From: an uncultured Halomonas sp.
GTDB lineage: Bacteria > Pseudomonadota > Gammaproteobacteria > Pseudomonadales > Halomonadaceae
Reading direction: 5' to 3'
Assembly: GCF_947493865.1 (NCBI RefSeq)
Contig: NZ_CANLTC010000011.1
Location: 1 to 64,000, forward strand
Length of the DNA stretch: 64,000 nucleotides
Shown here: positions 1-8,188 of the stretch, in pieces
How the letters are laid out: every line of letters starts with the position of its first letter
Numbering within the stretch: the stretch's first letter is position 1
Position numbers and translations under genes: made by a program
The notes under the pieces: generated by a model
Databases searched by the model: none
Told to the model about the DNA's origin: nothing
Seen by the model: only the letters and a program-made list of their open reading frames with translations

Positions 1-72
1 ATGAACTGGGCAATGAGGTCACGTGCTGCCAACAAAGGATAACTCCTGTGGCTCAATCTATCATCCGGGGCC

Positions 73-438
73 TTACAGGTAATAATGGACACTTGGACTG
101 ACTACTTTCGGCCTTCTATTAAACGAGACGAGATCGTTACTCTTCTTATTTATGAGCGAGCGTTGAAGAAAGTCTGTCAGATCTCTGACCTGGTTCTCAT
201 CCAGAAATGTTCCCTGTCCGAAAGCGCTTTCGAGATCGAAGCCAAGGTGCGCTTCCCAAGCAAAGAGCGCTTTAAGGGCATTCAACGCATTGGTGATCGT
301 GTTGGCCGCAACCGAGCGTGCTCGCAACGTCCACGTCGCGAATAGAGTGGGGTAGTAAAGCGGCATCCCCTGCTCGTCCACCAGAACGGAGAACCGCTCG
401 CCATCTGGGCTTTTGAAGCTTCGAATCGAATTCTTCAT
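73..438 (-). pseudogene. Truncated tyrosine recombinase, N-terminal part only
   Basis: The 121-residue product matches the N-terminal SAM-like part of the 407-residue recombinase at 8185-9408 at roughly half of positions (shared DGER, VDE-GMPLY-PTL, AANT--NAL-A, DLES-F and QRSL blocks). It stops just where the other protein continues into its catalytic half, so no R-H-R-H-Y residues remain. The DNA upstream of its start (440-590) copies the layout upstream of the intact recombinase: terminator hairpin, then an ssb-end-like sequence. I read it as the remnant of an earlier, related element. Frame and similarity are seen in the sequence; the history is inferred. Confidence 0.75.
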
Positions 439-517
439 ATAACATCCAAAACTTTACGTTTTAGGATGGTGTGGCAACAGCAGAATTCTATCAAGGTAAA
501 TTTGACAGCCCTAAAAA

Positions 518-548
518 GACAAAACCCCCGCATAGCAGGGGCTTCAGT
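518..548 (-). terminator. Rho-independent terminator, ssb-terminator-like
   Basis: On the minus strand a GC stem (AGCCCCTGC / GCGGGGGTTTT) is followed by a T-rich tract. It occupies the same place relative to the att-like sequence as the hairpin at 9486-9514 does downstream of ssb. Confidence 0.6.
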
Positions 549-554
549 CCTAAA

Positions 555-590
555 CCTTACAAAATTATCTAAGGTGGCCTCTAAAACGGA
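555..590 (-). other. att-like sequence, imperfect copy of the ssb 3' end
   Basis: Bases 569-590 match 9539-9560 at 17 of 22 positions in the same orientation, and similarity continues outward on the terminator side. On the minus strand it reads ATTCCGTTTTAG (a copy of the ssb codons for Ile-Pro-Phe and stop) followed by ACCTTAG. This is what a site-specific element that rebuilds the 3' end of its target gene leaves at its far edge. I propose it as the attachment site between the remnant element on its left and the intact element at about 591-9538. Confidence 0.65.
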
Positions 591-926
591 TGTATATACC
601 ACTCACTGGAAAAAAGGTAAAAAAAGGTAAAAAAAGGTAAAAAAAGGCTTTTTAATAGGAAATTTATCTTGCAAATCAATAAGTAAGTAGAAAATTTAGA
701 ATAAGACAGTATATTTTTTGTAAAAAACACCCTCCCCTAACCCAAAAAAATATTACAGTCCTGTTAGCAACTGCACTATTGGCAGCGCGCCCCCCGTAAC
801 GGGACTGGGCCGTATTGCAACGATCAAGTTACAATAACCCATTGGCAACCCCAAAGCGGAGAAGATTTTCCCCGATGGCACTGCTCGAAATCACAGACAT
901 CCTGAGTGGCAGGGGGGCTAGCTGAA
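591..926. repeat. Element end with 10-bp A-rich tandem repeats; otherwise non-coding
   Basis: Positions 610-648 hold nearly four copies of AAAAAAGGTA. The rest, to the first cargo gene, is AT-rich with no convincing ORF. GGTAAAA-like words also occur upstream of the recombinase at 9408 on the opposite strand, so these may be recombinase arm-binding sites at the element ends. The repeat is seen directly; the role is a guess. Confidence 0.5.
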
Positions 927-1571
927 ATGCCAGGATCCGTACTCACCTGCCGCCAATCTGGCCAAAGCTATCCTTACCAAATCCACCGAGGACTGAACCC
1001 CGCGCACCTGCTCCAATTGCATGAGCAGTGGGAAGCGGAGAAAACCAAGATTCTCAAGCAAATTGTCGAGGCCACTCCTCAAGTTGCGGAGGACAACGAG
1101 CTGTTCCTAGAGCAGATTCATCTTTACCGCCTCGCCGACTTGGGGTGGCGCTGGCTGGACAAGGCCTTATTCTTTAACACTCCCGAGTACCAGTGGTTCT
1201 TCCTGGAGGCAGACGCAAAGATACAGGCGGTTTGCATAATTTATCATCCTAAAGCCAGTCGCTTGGATGGAGATCACATATTTTATGTCGATTACGTGGC
1301 CTCAGCCTACTGGAACAGGAATCGCCCTGGGCATACGAAACAGTTCGGCAATGTCAGCCGTCTCCTAATCGCCCACGCCTCACATTTTGCCATCACGACC
1401 CTGGGTTATCGGCCAGGCTTCTGCCTTCACTCCCTACCTACTGCTGAGAGCTATTACAGAAACTTGGGAATGATCGAGTATGAAGCCGATGCGACTAAAG
1501 AAAACCTACGCTACTACGAGGCACCGCAAACGGTTGCCGGCCAATTAGCAAGGGAGGCACATCGTGGCTAA
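927..1571 (+). CDS. GNAT-like acetyltransferase family protein
   Basis: A 214-residue protein whose C-terminal half looks like a GNAT fold: a strand reading HIFYVDYVASAYWNRNR, a helix GNVSRLLIAHASHFA, and GYRPGFCLHSLPTAESYYRNLGM, which resembles the usual last strand and substrate loop. I prefer ATG 927, which has a GGGGGG tract about 10 bases upstream, over an in-frame GTG at 906. The stop overlaps the start of the ImmA/IrrE gene by 8 bases, and that gene overlaps the next in the same way, so the three are probably translationally coupled. The substrate cannot be told from the sequence. It may modify or regulate its partners. Confidence 0.6.
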   Translation: MPGSVLTCRQSGQSYPYQIHRGLNPAHLLQLHEQWEAEKTKILKQIVEATPQVAEDNELFLEQIHLYRLADLGWRWLDKALFFNTPEYQWFFLEADAKIQAVCIIYHPKASRLDGDHIFYVDYVASAYWNRNRPGHTKQFGNVSRLLIAHASHFAITTLGYRPGFCLHSLPTAESYYRNLGMIEYEADATKENLRYYEAPQTVAGQLAREAHRG

Positions 1572-2430
1572 ATTTTCGGAAAACGACCAAGAAGAATTCG
1601 AGGTATACCCTCCACCGGGCACTTCGGCTGAGGAATTCGCTCAAGCTTATACAAGCCTAAGCCATGCGCTGAAGCCTGCAGATACCAAGTTGCGTAGCCG
1701 TACGAGTGAAAGCCATGACGACGTCATTCTCCGGCTGGCGTTGGGCGCAGCTAATAGCAAAGGAGTAATGTTTAGGAAGAGCGATACTGCGCAAGAGACA
1801 AAGATCCAAGCTTGGCTCTCCATCGTCGACGAGAAGTCCAAAATCTTCCTGATCCAAAATTCGCCTGATCGCTTCAAAAGGCTAAGCCTAGAGAACCTCC
1901 GAGATATCGCGAAACTCAGCCTAAATTTCGATAACACCCATAATCTGATCAATATCCTCGCGCAGTCATTCGGCATTGTGCTCATAGTCGAACCGGGGTT
2001 CAGTGCCATGAAAATGGACGGCTGTACCTTCAAGCTACCACAAGGAACTCCAGTAATAGGGATCAGCGTTCGATATAACCGCTACGACAATTTCTGGTTC
2101 ACTCTAATGCATGAACTGGCACACATCTGTTTACATTACGAGCAACTCGATGCCCCAATCTTAGATGACCTAGATGAAGACAGCGAGTCGGACATTGAAG
2201 TTGAGGCAAATATCGTAGCCAAGGATAGCTTGGTCCCGCGTCAACATTGGCGGCTAATCTGGAGCGCACGCGACGATAAGAAGCAGTTCCTTGCACTGTG
2301 CGAGAAAGCAGAAGTACATCCTGTGCTTGCCGCTGGTATGCTTAGGCACCAAGCAAGAAACTACTCGCTGTACCCCGAATACCATCACGCCATGGATATA
2401 CGGAAAACATTTGGTATCATAGATGATTAA
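1564..2430 (+). CDS. ImmA/IrrE family metallo-endopeptidase
   Basis: The 288-residue protein carries the zinc protease motif H183-E-L-A-H187 (in FTLMHELAHICLH), followed about 30 residues later by EVEANIVAKDSLVP, the usual third-ligand Glu helix of the ImmA/IrrE family. Such proteases cleave repressors or activate toxins and defence regulators. The N-terminal 130 residues are not recognised. The start is GTG 1564, inside the end of the upstream gene. It sits in the middle of a tight three-gene plus-strand operon in the cargo of a recombinase element. No HTH repressor partner lies beside it, so the cleavage target is open. Confidence 0.75.
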   Translation: MAKFSENDQEEFEVYPPPGTSAEEFAQAYTSLSHALKPADTKLRSRTSESHDDVILRLALGAANSKGVMFRKSDTAQETKIQAWLSIVDEKSKIFLIQNSPDRFKRLSLENLRDIAKLSLNFDNTHNLINILAQSFGIVLIVEPGFSAMKMDGCTFKLPQGTPVIGISVRYNRYDNFWFTLMHELAHICLHYEQLDAPILDDLDEDSESDIEVEANIVAKDSLVPRQHWRLIWSARDDKKQFLALCEKAEVHPVLAAGMLRHQARNYSLYPEYHHAMDIRKTFGIIDD

Positions 2431-3490
2431 ATACATTCCTTTTCTGAAACTGAAGCAAAATGAGATTCAGGGCGTAGCTCAGCTATCACAAGCGACTCGA
2501 GATCAAATAGTCCCCCTATATGACATTGCCCGTTCTAAGCAGATAATGTCTGAACCTGAAATCGCTGAACGCCTTCGCATAGCTCATAAAGAACTTAAAA
2601 AAACTCAGGCAATCGTACCAGACTATTGCTTCTTCATTGACAATTATGATATCGATGACAGCATTGACATTTCCGGCACACATCAATATCGAGCCATCTT
2701 GGCTCAATTCTCTAACTTTCCGATCTTTCCAATATTAGCTTTCGATCGCCATGCAGATCATAACGCTGCTGCACTAGACTTCATCAAGCCTGGGCTTAGC
2801 GACATAGCCCTAAGACTGCAACAAACAGATATTGAAAGCTATAATCTTACAAAGATGAAGCTAGTCTCGATTTGGCCCGCAATACAAGCGGCACAGGCTA
2901 GAAAGATTATTCTTTTGATAGACCTGCGTATTATCGAGGATGCTACTGGGTCCGCAAAGCAGGTCGAACGCTTTCTAGCCCGCTTCAATCAAGATTTTAA
3001 AGCGGATGTGACCGTAGTTACCGGATCAATTATTCCTGGAAATATTGCAGCCCTTATCGCTACCGATGAGGAGAAGCATGTGCCCCGAGAAGAATACCGC
3101 ATATGGCGCCATCTTCAGGGGCTACCGGGCGGTAACGCTATACTGTATGGCGATTACTGCATTGTCAGCCCGGAGTACTCGGACCTTGATTTAGCACCTG
3201 AATTGATGAATGGCATATCGACCCCCAAGGTTTTCTACCCCTATGGAGACCACTTTTACATCACGCGGGGACGCCGGTTCCGCAGCCATGGCTACGGCCA
3301 GTATTTCGATATCTCCGACTCGATTGTAAACCAGCACTTTTTTAGGGGCCCCACCTACTCATACGGCGATCAGTATATTTATGATCGAAGCCACCTATCA
3401 GTAAAAAAACCTGCAAAGGCCGGAAGCCCTAGCAGTTGGATCAAGTCAACGACTGCTGCCCACATCACGTTTATTGTGAATACTATTTGA
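2423..3490 (+). CDS. Beta-family (T4 beta-like / sce7725-type) protein
   Basis: The 355-residue protein begins MIKYIPFLKLKQNEIQGVAQL and continues IVPLYDI, the opening typical of the 'beta family' of uncharacterised proteins (PF14350-like). The rest alternates strands and helices like a TIM-barrel (PIFPILAF, KIILLIDLR, DVTVVTGS, ILYGDYCIV). No catalytic motif stands out. ATG 2423 overlaps the stop of the protease gene by 8 bases. Its 3' end overlaps the convergent sce7726-type gene by 45 bases. Proteins of this type are repeatedly found beside sce7726-type proteins and in defence-rich regions. The family assignment is from memory of its N-terminus. Confidence 0.6.
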   Translation: MIKYIPFLKLKQNEIQGVAQLSQATRDQIVPLYDIARSKQIMSEPEIAERLRIAHKELKKTQAIVPDYCFFIDNYDIDDSIDISGTHQYRAILAQFSNFPIFPILAFDRHADHNAAALDFIKPGLSDIALRLQQTDIESYNLTKMKLVSIWPAIQAAQARKIILLIDLRIIEDATGSAKQVERFLARFNQDFKADVTVVTGSIIPGNIAALIATDEEKHVPREEYRIWRHLQGLPGGNAILYGDYCIVSPEYSDLDLAPELMNGISTPKVFYPYGDHFYITRGRRFRSHGYGQYFDISDSIVNQHFFRGPTYSYGDQYIYDRSHLSVKKPAKAGSPSSWIKSTTAAHITFIVNTI

Positions 3491-4063
3491 TTTGCGACCG
3501 ACAATGGCGCTCTGAACGCCGACCAAGGCTTTCTCGCGGCTAAGCTTGCAACTGATCTGGTCGGCTATGTCGTCGCGGGTAAACGACTTCTTTAGGGGAA
3601 TTTCTGGATAAACTTTGGCTATTGTCGTTAACTCCGCTTTCCAGAGCATCATCAAAGCCTTACGCTTACAGAACAACGAGTTAGCTTTAGCCTTACGAAT
3701 ATATTTTAATATTACTCGCTCACCCCGGGTTTTAACAAGTATTACACCCCAGTAATCTGGCATATTGTTCATAACCCATTTGAGGTGATTCTCAGTAATA
3801 ACCAGTGTCAGCCTCGGGAAAGAATTAGAATAGAACCTTGATTGTGCAAGTGCACGGCGCACGTTATCCGTTTGCCCTTTAATTTCGTAACAATGCATTT
3901 CACGATAGCACGCGACAACATCTGCAATGGCATTACCGTTATCTATTGAAAGCTCTTCAACTACCCTAGCGGGCTTTGGCGACCTATTCATCAAATGAGC
4001 GATGAGAGCCTCACGTATTTCTTTATCTTTGAGCACTATGGTCTCCGAGAAAATCGTTATCAA
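3446..4063 (-). CDS. sce7726-type protein, possible PD-(D/E)xK nuclease fold
   Basis: A 205-residue protein with DNGNAIADVVACYREMHCYEIKGQTDNVRRALAQ: an Asp on one strand and E-x-K on the next, followed by a helix with R and Q, the layout of a PD-(D/E)xK nuclease core. This matches the sce7726 family as I know it. It faces the three-gene operon (convergent, 45-base overlap with the beta-family gene). Family neighbourhoods pair sce7726 with beta/sce7725-like proteins, so the two may act together. Nuclease activity is inferred from the residues. Confidence 0.6.
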   Translation of the reverse strand: MITIFSETIVLKDKEIREALIAHLMNRSPKPARVVEELSIDNGNAIADVVACYREMHCYEIKGQTDNVRRALAQSRFYSNSFPRLTLVITENHLKWVMNNMPDYWGVILVKTRGERVILKYIRKAKANSLFCKRKALMMLWKAELTTIAKVYPEIPLKKSFTRDDIADQISCKLSREKALVGVQSAIVGRKSNSIHNKRDVGSSR

Positions 4064-4233
4064 GTCAAAGAATAAGCTTTAGTGGCCTGCGCCTGTCGAG
4101 CGCACCCTCAAACATACTAGCCCATCATGCTCCGTCAAAACTGGCTGACTGCCGCATTCGAGGAAGCTGTCCTCACACAGGCAAGAGACAAGGACACTTG
4201 CTCTGCTCGGAGAACCATCCAGCTCCATCATAA

Positions 4234-4647
4234 TCATCTCTTTTTCTCGGAAGAGTCTCGGTCAATAATAGGCAGCGGTTCATCGAGCTTTGAGAGCGTC
4301 ATACCATGCTTGTAAGCGTTATACTGCCATACGACGAAGCGTTGCAGCAAAAGCTGATTTTCGCGCTTAAGCCGATCGTTTTCACTCTCTAAACGTCGGA
4401 TCCGCTGTTCAGCTATAGATAGGCTTGGCGGGCGCTTCGAGCTTCGAAACCCAGATTTAATCTGCTCTTTCTTGCTAGTGAAAGCAGTCTTAACGCGCTC
4501 ATGGGCATTAAGTGTTTGCCTAGTAGGCCGAGTACCAATCAGAGGCTCGACTGTATCGCACAAGCCATCCCAAGTCAGCTTGTCACGTGCACTATTAATC
4601 TGGTTTACGATGATACTGATGTCTTTTTCAGTCAGGTGTTTGGCCAT
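4234..4647 (-). CDS. Small coiled-coil accessory protein of recombinase module 1 (TnpC-like)
   Basis: A 137-residue protein: an N-terminal helical region (KHLTEKDISIIVNQINSA, then TWDGLCDTVEPLIGTRPTRQTL, a likely small DNA-binding domain) followed by a coiled coil (AEQRIRRLESENDRLKRENQ). It is the last gene of the operon and starts 3 bases after the 671-residue recombinase stops. In Tn554-like elements a small TnpC protein follows the two recombinases and helps transposition. The same position and build recur at 10190-10783 and 59802-60269. The link to TnpC is by layout, not by a recognised motif. Confidence 0.6.
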   Translation of the reverse strand: MAKHLTEKDISIIVNQINSARDKLTWDGLCDTVEPLIGTRPTRQTLNAHERVKTAFTSKKEQIKSGFRSSKRPPSLSIAEQRIRRLESENDRLKRENQLLLQRFVVWQYNAYKHGMTLSKLDEPLPIIDRDSSEKKR

Positions 4648-4650
4648 GAA

Positions 4651-6666
4651 TTATACTCCAAGCAGTGCTCTCAACTCATCCATGTCTGCCAAAGCTGCTT
4701 TATCTGAAGACAGCAAACTAGGCGCGCTAGACTCTGCGGCGAGCGCCTGCTTCAAAGGGCTAAATTCCTGATCATTTCGCATGCGAATCAATGCGCCATC
4801 TTCAGTATCTGGGGATTCGAGGATTTGGATTAGCTGCTCTACCCGCTCAAGTGTCTTAATTTGATGCTCTGTCCAGCGATCGACGCTGCCCGGCTCATAT
4901 TCACCGGCATAACTTGCACCACTTGCCTTTTTGAGTTGCAGGCGTATGCCGTCGCGTTGCTGCTCCAACCGCTTCAACTTCCCATCATCGCCTTTTACGC
5001 ATACCTGCTCCACGCAGTTCAGACAGTCACGGTGTTTCTGGCAGGGCAACATCGAAAAATCGTGGATACAGAAGCCGAACTCAGTTACATGAGCAATACC
5101 CTCGCCTACTGCCTCAAGATCGGAGAAAGTAACCGGAATATTCTTTTTTATCTTATCAAGCGCAGTGCCGACGCCGATGTCCTTGGCCAAATCCACATAT
5201 TCCTCAGTCGTCATGTGGTTGTATGTGGCATTTTGGTGTATATTCGCTCGCCCCGACCAGCGAGCAATGTAAAGTTCGCTGAGGGCGCCCTGTTGCCCGA
5301 TAGTATTCAAATAATGACGAATTTGATGAGAGGTCATCGAAATATGGGAGCCGTCTTGATTCTTATAACCGTGACGTATCCAGATGTTACTTCTATGGCC
5401 TTCAATATAGTTCAGATCGCTTGTAAACGTACTCTTTCCAGGCGTCCAGAGCAAAACGGGGCTTGGACTCATGTCGCTGCGCAACTCGTTCCAGCGGAAA
5501 CAGCAAAGCGCCTCGGAGTATTTGATGTGTCGCTCTTTATTTTTCCAAGGCCAGCCCTTAGGCAACTGCTGCCGGCAATAAGTATTTAGGAATGCTAGGG
5601 TTAACGGCTCGCCCATGGCTTTTAGCGACTGGTAGGGTGCATAGTTTTTAAAAAACTGCCTCAAGGCGGCAGCTGGTCTCCCTTCAGTTAGGCCCAGCGC
5701 TCTACATGCTTGTCCGTCGGTCAAGGGCTGAGTTTCTTTTACATTCGGACAGTTCTCATGCCTATAGAATTTTTCTGGGTTCTTTTCGTACCATTGGGCC
5801 AACGCACGCCCTTTTTCGGACAGTTCGGTGAGCCGGCGAACCGCCTCTATAATCGTTTCGTTGAAAACCTCAGGTGACCACTTGATATCAGCACCGAACC
5901 CCTTGCCGGCATAAAACCTCAGTCCTATGCACTTAGTGCCTTGGTCATCAATCTCGTATTGCAAGCAATTGACCGGCAGGTCCTGAATTTCACTAATACG
6001 CGACGGGGCGCACATTAGTAAGGCAAAAAGTGCAGTTGTGAATCGATCTCGCGGGGCTTCGAGATTGTTGGCGAACATCTCGGCCATCCAGTCCAGCCAT
6101 TGCTCAGCCGGCATCTTTGCGTCACGCTTAGCCTTGGTTGCCGAGTCTATTCTAATAATCTCTGATGGTTTAGGAATTGGGTTCTTCCAGATTATTTTTC
6201 GCGAAACAATCCGGCTTTCGTTGAGAAAGGAAACGAGCCTGGCAAGGGCAACTCCGGCCTGATATGCGGTTGCTGGGTAATCGCGTGCAGCCGATGCGGC
6301 AACATCCATGACATTCACATCTACCAAGGTGACATCAGCCTTTCCCTTGACTTGTAGTAATGCCTTTTCGACGCAGCGAATAGCCTTTATTTCATTTTTG
6401 CTTTTAGTTGGTTTGTGCCCTTGCTGATAGCGTAAATACGCCTTCGCGAATGGAATAATCTTTTCGTCCAGCAATTGATCTTGCGAGTACCCGCGCGCCG
6501 GTGCCCCCATGACTGTGAAGTTGCATACTTTCGGCCAAGCGTTACTGTTCCAGTCCAGATCGGCTCCGAACACTGTCAGTCGGTCACGAGACATGGCAAT
6601 AAACTCATCGAGATTGGCCTTGGCATCAATCTCTTCCTTGGGCTTAAAAAATAGAATGTTAGTCAT
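4651..6666 (-). CDS. Large tyrosine recombinase (TnpB-like), module 1
   Basis: 671 residues. Tyrosine-recombinase catalytic residues can be placed: Arg near 221 (MCAPSRISEI), H-Q-I-R-H near 445, RWSGR near 470 and the likely nucleophile Tyr near 480 (ATYNHM). A Cys/His cluster follows near 531-557 (FCIHDFSMLPC, HRDCLNCVEQVC), typical of long recombinases in multi-recombinase elements and probably binding zinc. The start overlaps the upstream recombinase by 8 bases. It acts on the element ends together with its two partners; which one cuts which strand is unknown. Confidence 0.8.
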   Translation of the reverse strand: MTNILFFKPKEEIDAKANLDEFIAMSRDRLTVFGADLDWNSNAWPKVCNFTVMGAPARGYSQDQLLDEKIIPFAKAYLRYQQGHKPTKSKNEIKAIRCVEKALLQVKGKADVTLVDVNVMDVAASAARDYPATAYQAGVALARLVSFLNESRIVSRKIIWKNPIPKPSEIIRIDSATKAKRDAKMPAEQWLDWMAEMFANNLEAPRDRFTTALFALLMCAPSRISEIQDLPVNCLQYEIDDQGTKCIGLRFYAGKGFGADIKWSPEVFNETIIEAVRRLTELSEKGRALAQWYEKNPEKFYRHENCPNVKETQPLTDGQACRALGLTEGRPAAALRQFFKNYAPYQSLKAMGEPLTLAFLNTYCRQQLPKGWPWKNKERHIKYSEALCCFRWNELRSDMSPSPVLLWTPGKSTFTSDLNYIEGHRSNIWIRHGYKNQDGSHISMTSHQIRHYLNTIGQQGALSELYIARWSGRANIHQNATYNHMTTEEYVDLAKDIGVGTALDKIKKNIPVTFSDLEAVGEGIAHVTEFGFCIHDFSMLPCQKHRDCLNCVEQVCVKGDDGKLKRLEQQRDGIRLQLKKASGASYAGEYEPGSVDRWTEHQIKTLERVEQLIQILESPDTEDGALIRMRNDQEFSPLKQALAAESSAPSLLSSDKAALADMDELRALLGV

Positions 6667-8188
6667 TTTCTCCGCCCTTCTTCATTGTTTTACAACGGTT
6701 TACAACATCGCTGACAGCGAGAATTAAACGGTCATTTATAGACGCTATCTTTAAGTCGCCCGTAGCCTCATAAATGCTATCTCGCTCCTTGAGCAATCGA
6801 TCCAACACTTCTTCATGAGGGCCATCAATCCAAGGCTGGAAGTTATTGCAAGTGTAGCAGGCAATTGGCGCAATCGCCCCGCAAAAGCCAAAGCTACCGC
6901 AAGTGCCAACACCTTTAGTCCCATTGGTAACTCGGCTGCTTGGATCATTACCACGAACTGCATTTTCCTCAGAAGTGACGAGGATACCCTGGAATGCCTG
7001 TGCTAGCGGCGCAAGATGTAGAGCTACTGCCTTATTGATGTGCTTCACGATATCAGGAACATTTTTAACGTAAACACCCGCGTTTTGGATATCAGAGTGA
7101 TCCAATGCTTCAGCAATTACATATTCACGCTCACCTTCGCGCGCCAGGTTCGTACCCAGCGTATATCGGAAGCGAACAGGCGATAGGTGGATAGGTAGGC
7201 CAGTGCGCTCGCTAGCGATGTTGATTATTTTTGATATATCATAAAATGCATTTGTTATCGTACTGGTGGGTATGTGAAGAAAGTCTGTTTTCAACTGCTC
7301 TTCTAGATGGACGTTGATATTGAGTAATTTACTATTCGGAAATAGCGGCAGATCAGGGATCAATCTGTCAGGGACTTCGCTCCCGAGAATATCTTTAAAT
7401 TCTCGTTGAACAGACGCAGATTGCTGTTGCAAAACGAGCCAGAGGTCTTCGCTGATTGGAAACTTGCTAAATGAGCTCCGCCAAGTTTCATAACGCTGCT
7501 TGGCGCGCGGAAAGTTGATAAACAACTTGTCTATGCCATCTTTTCCGGTCTGCTTGATAAGATCTTTTATCTTTAAAGCGGCGACCTGTACAGGGCGTCG
7601 ACCTGTTAGCGCGACTGTGAGCGTCAGAGCAGTGGTTGCAAGTGGCAAGCGTCCGTCACTAAAAGCAGTGGTTATTGCTCCGACCACACCCCCCATTTCG
7701 ATATCGGTTAATGGTCCTTTATTCGGACACATCGATTGTACCGCGTAACCTTTTTCATTGCCTTTAATGCGCCACTTCCCCAGCAATTGAATAACTTCAT
7801 CGGTGATCCCTGGGTACCCTACTGCATGCCACTGCTTGATGAAACTGCGCAATGTACCCAGATACCACTCGTTTTTTTGGTCGGCCACGGAACGGTACGA
7901 GATCAGCGATTCGATGCTAAATGGCGGCTGCCCAGCAGTTGCCTCCAGATAAGATTTGCAGCGGTAAAAACAAGTTTGCACATACGAGGCGGAGTTCGTT
8001 GTGGCATAAAACGCGAACACACGTCGAATTGACAGATACATATCTGGACTCAGCAGTTGGCTGATTCTAAAGATAGGTATGTCAATATCCTTGCTGAGCC
8101 TCCAACGGCCATCGCAAAGCCTGAATTGATAGCCATCTCGTGAAGTAATCTCCTCATCCGCACCTGCCTGCGCAACCAGCATGTTCAT
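6659..8188 (-). CDS. Tyrosine recombinase, module 1, middle gene
   Basis: 509 residues with Arg near 197 (LTGRRPVQVAALK), VRFRYTLGT near 338 in the H-x-x-R box (the His position holds Ser-Pro-Val), DHSD near 362 and Tyr near 372 (AGVYVKNV). A C-terminal Cys cluster (GTCGSFGFCG, CYTCNNFQPW, residues about 428-446) resembles the zinc-like cluster of its neighbour. It overlaps the upstream gene by 4 bases (ATGA) and the downstream gene by 8, so the three are coupled. The variant H-x-x-R box may mean it is partly structural. Confidence 0.78.
   Translation of the reverse strand: MNMLVAQAGADEEITSRDGYQFRLCDGRWRLSKDIDIPIFRISQLLSPDMYLSIRRVFAFYATTNSASYVQTCFYRCKSYLEATAGQPPFSIESLISYRSVADQKNEWYLGTLRSFIKQWHAVGYPGITDEVIQLLGKWRIKGNEKGYAVQSMCPNKGPLTDIEMGGVVGAITTAFSDGRLPLATTALTLTVALTGRRPVQVAALKIKDLIKQTGKDGIDKLFINFPRAKQRYETWRSSFSKFPISEDLWLVLQQQSASVQREFKDILGSEVPDRLIPDLPLFPNSKLLNINVHLEEQLKTDFLHIPTSTITNAFYDISKIINIASERTGLPIHLSPVRFRYTLGTNLAREGEREYVIAEALDHSDIQNAGVYVKNVPDIVKHINKAVALHLAPLAQAFQGILVTSEENAVRGNDPSSRVTNGTKGVGTCGSFGFCGAIAPIACYTCNNFQPWIDGPHEEVLDRLLKERDSIYEATGDLKIASINDRLILAVSDVVNRCKTMKKGGEND

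Noticed and set aside
610..648. Possible CRISPR-like or iteron array
   Set aside because: 10-bp perfect A-rich units without spacers and no cas or rep gene; kept only as a tandem repeat.
4127..4315. Plus-strand ORF of 62 residues
   Set aside because: It overlaps the end of the coiled-coil accessory gene and has no ribosome site or recognisable feature.
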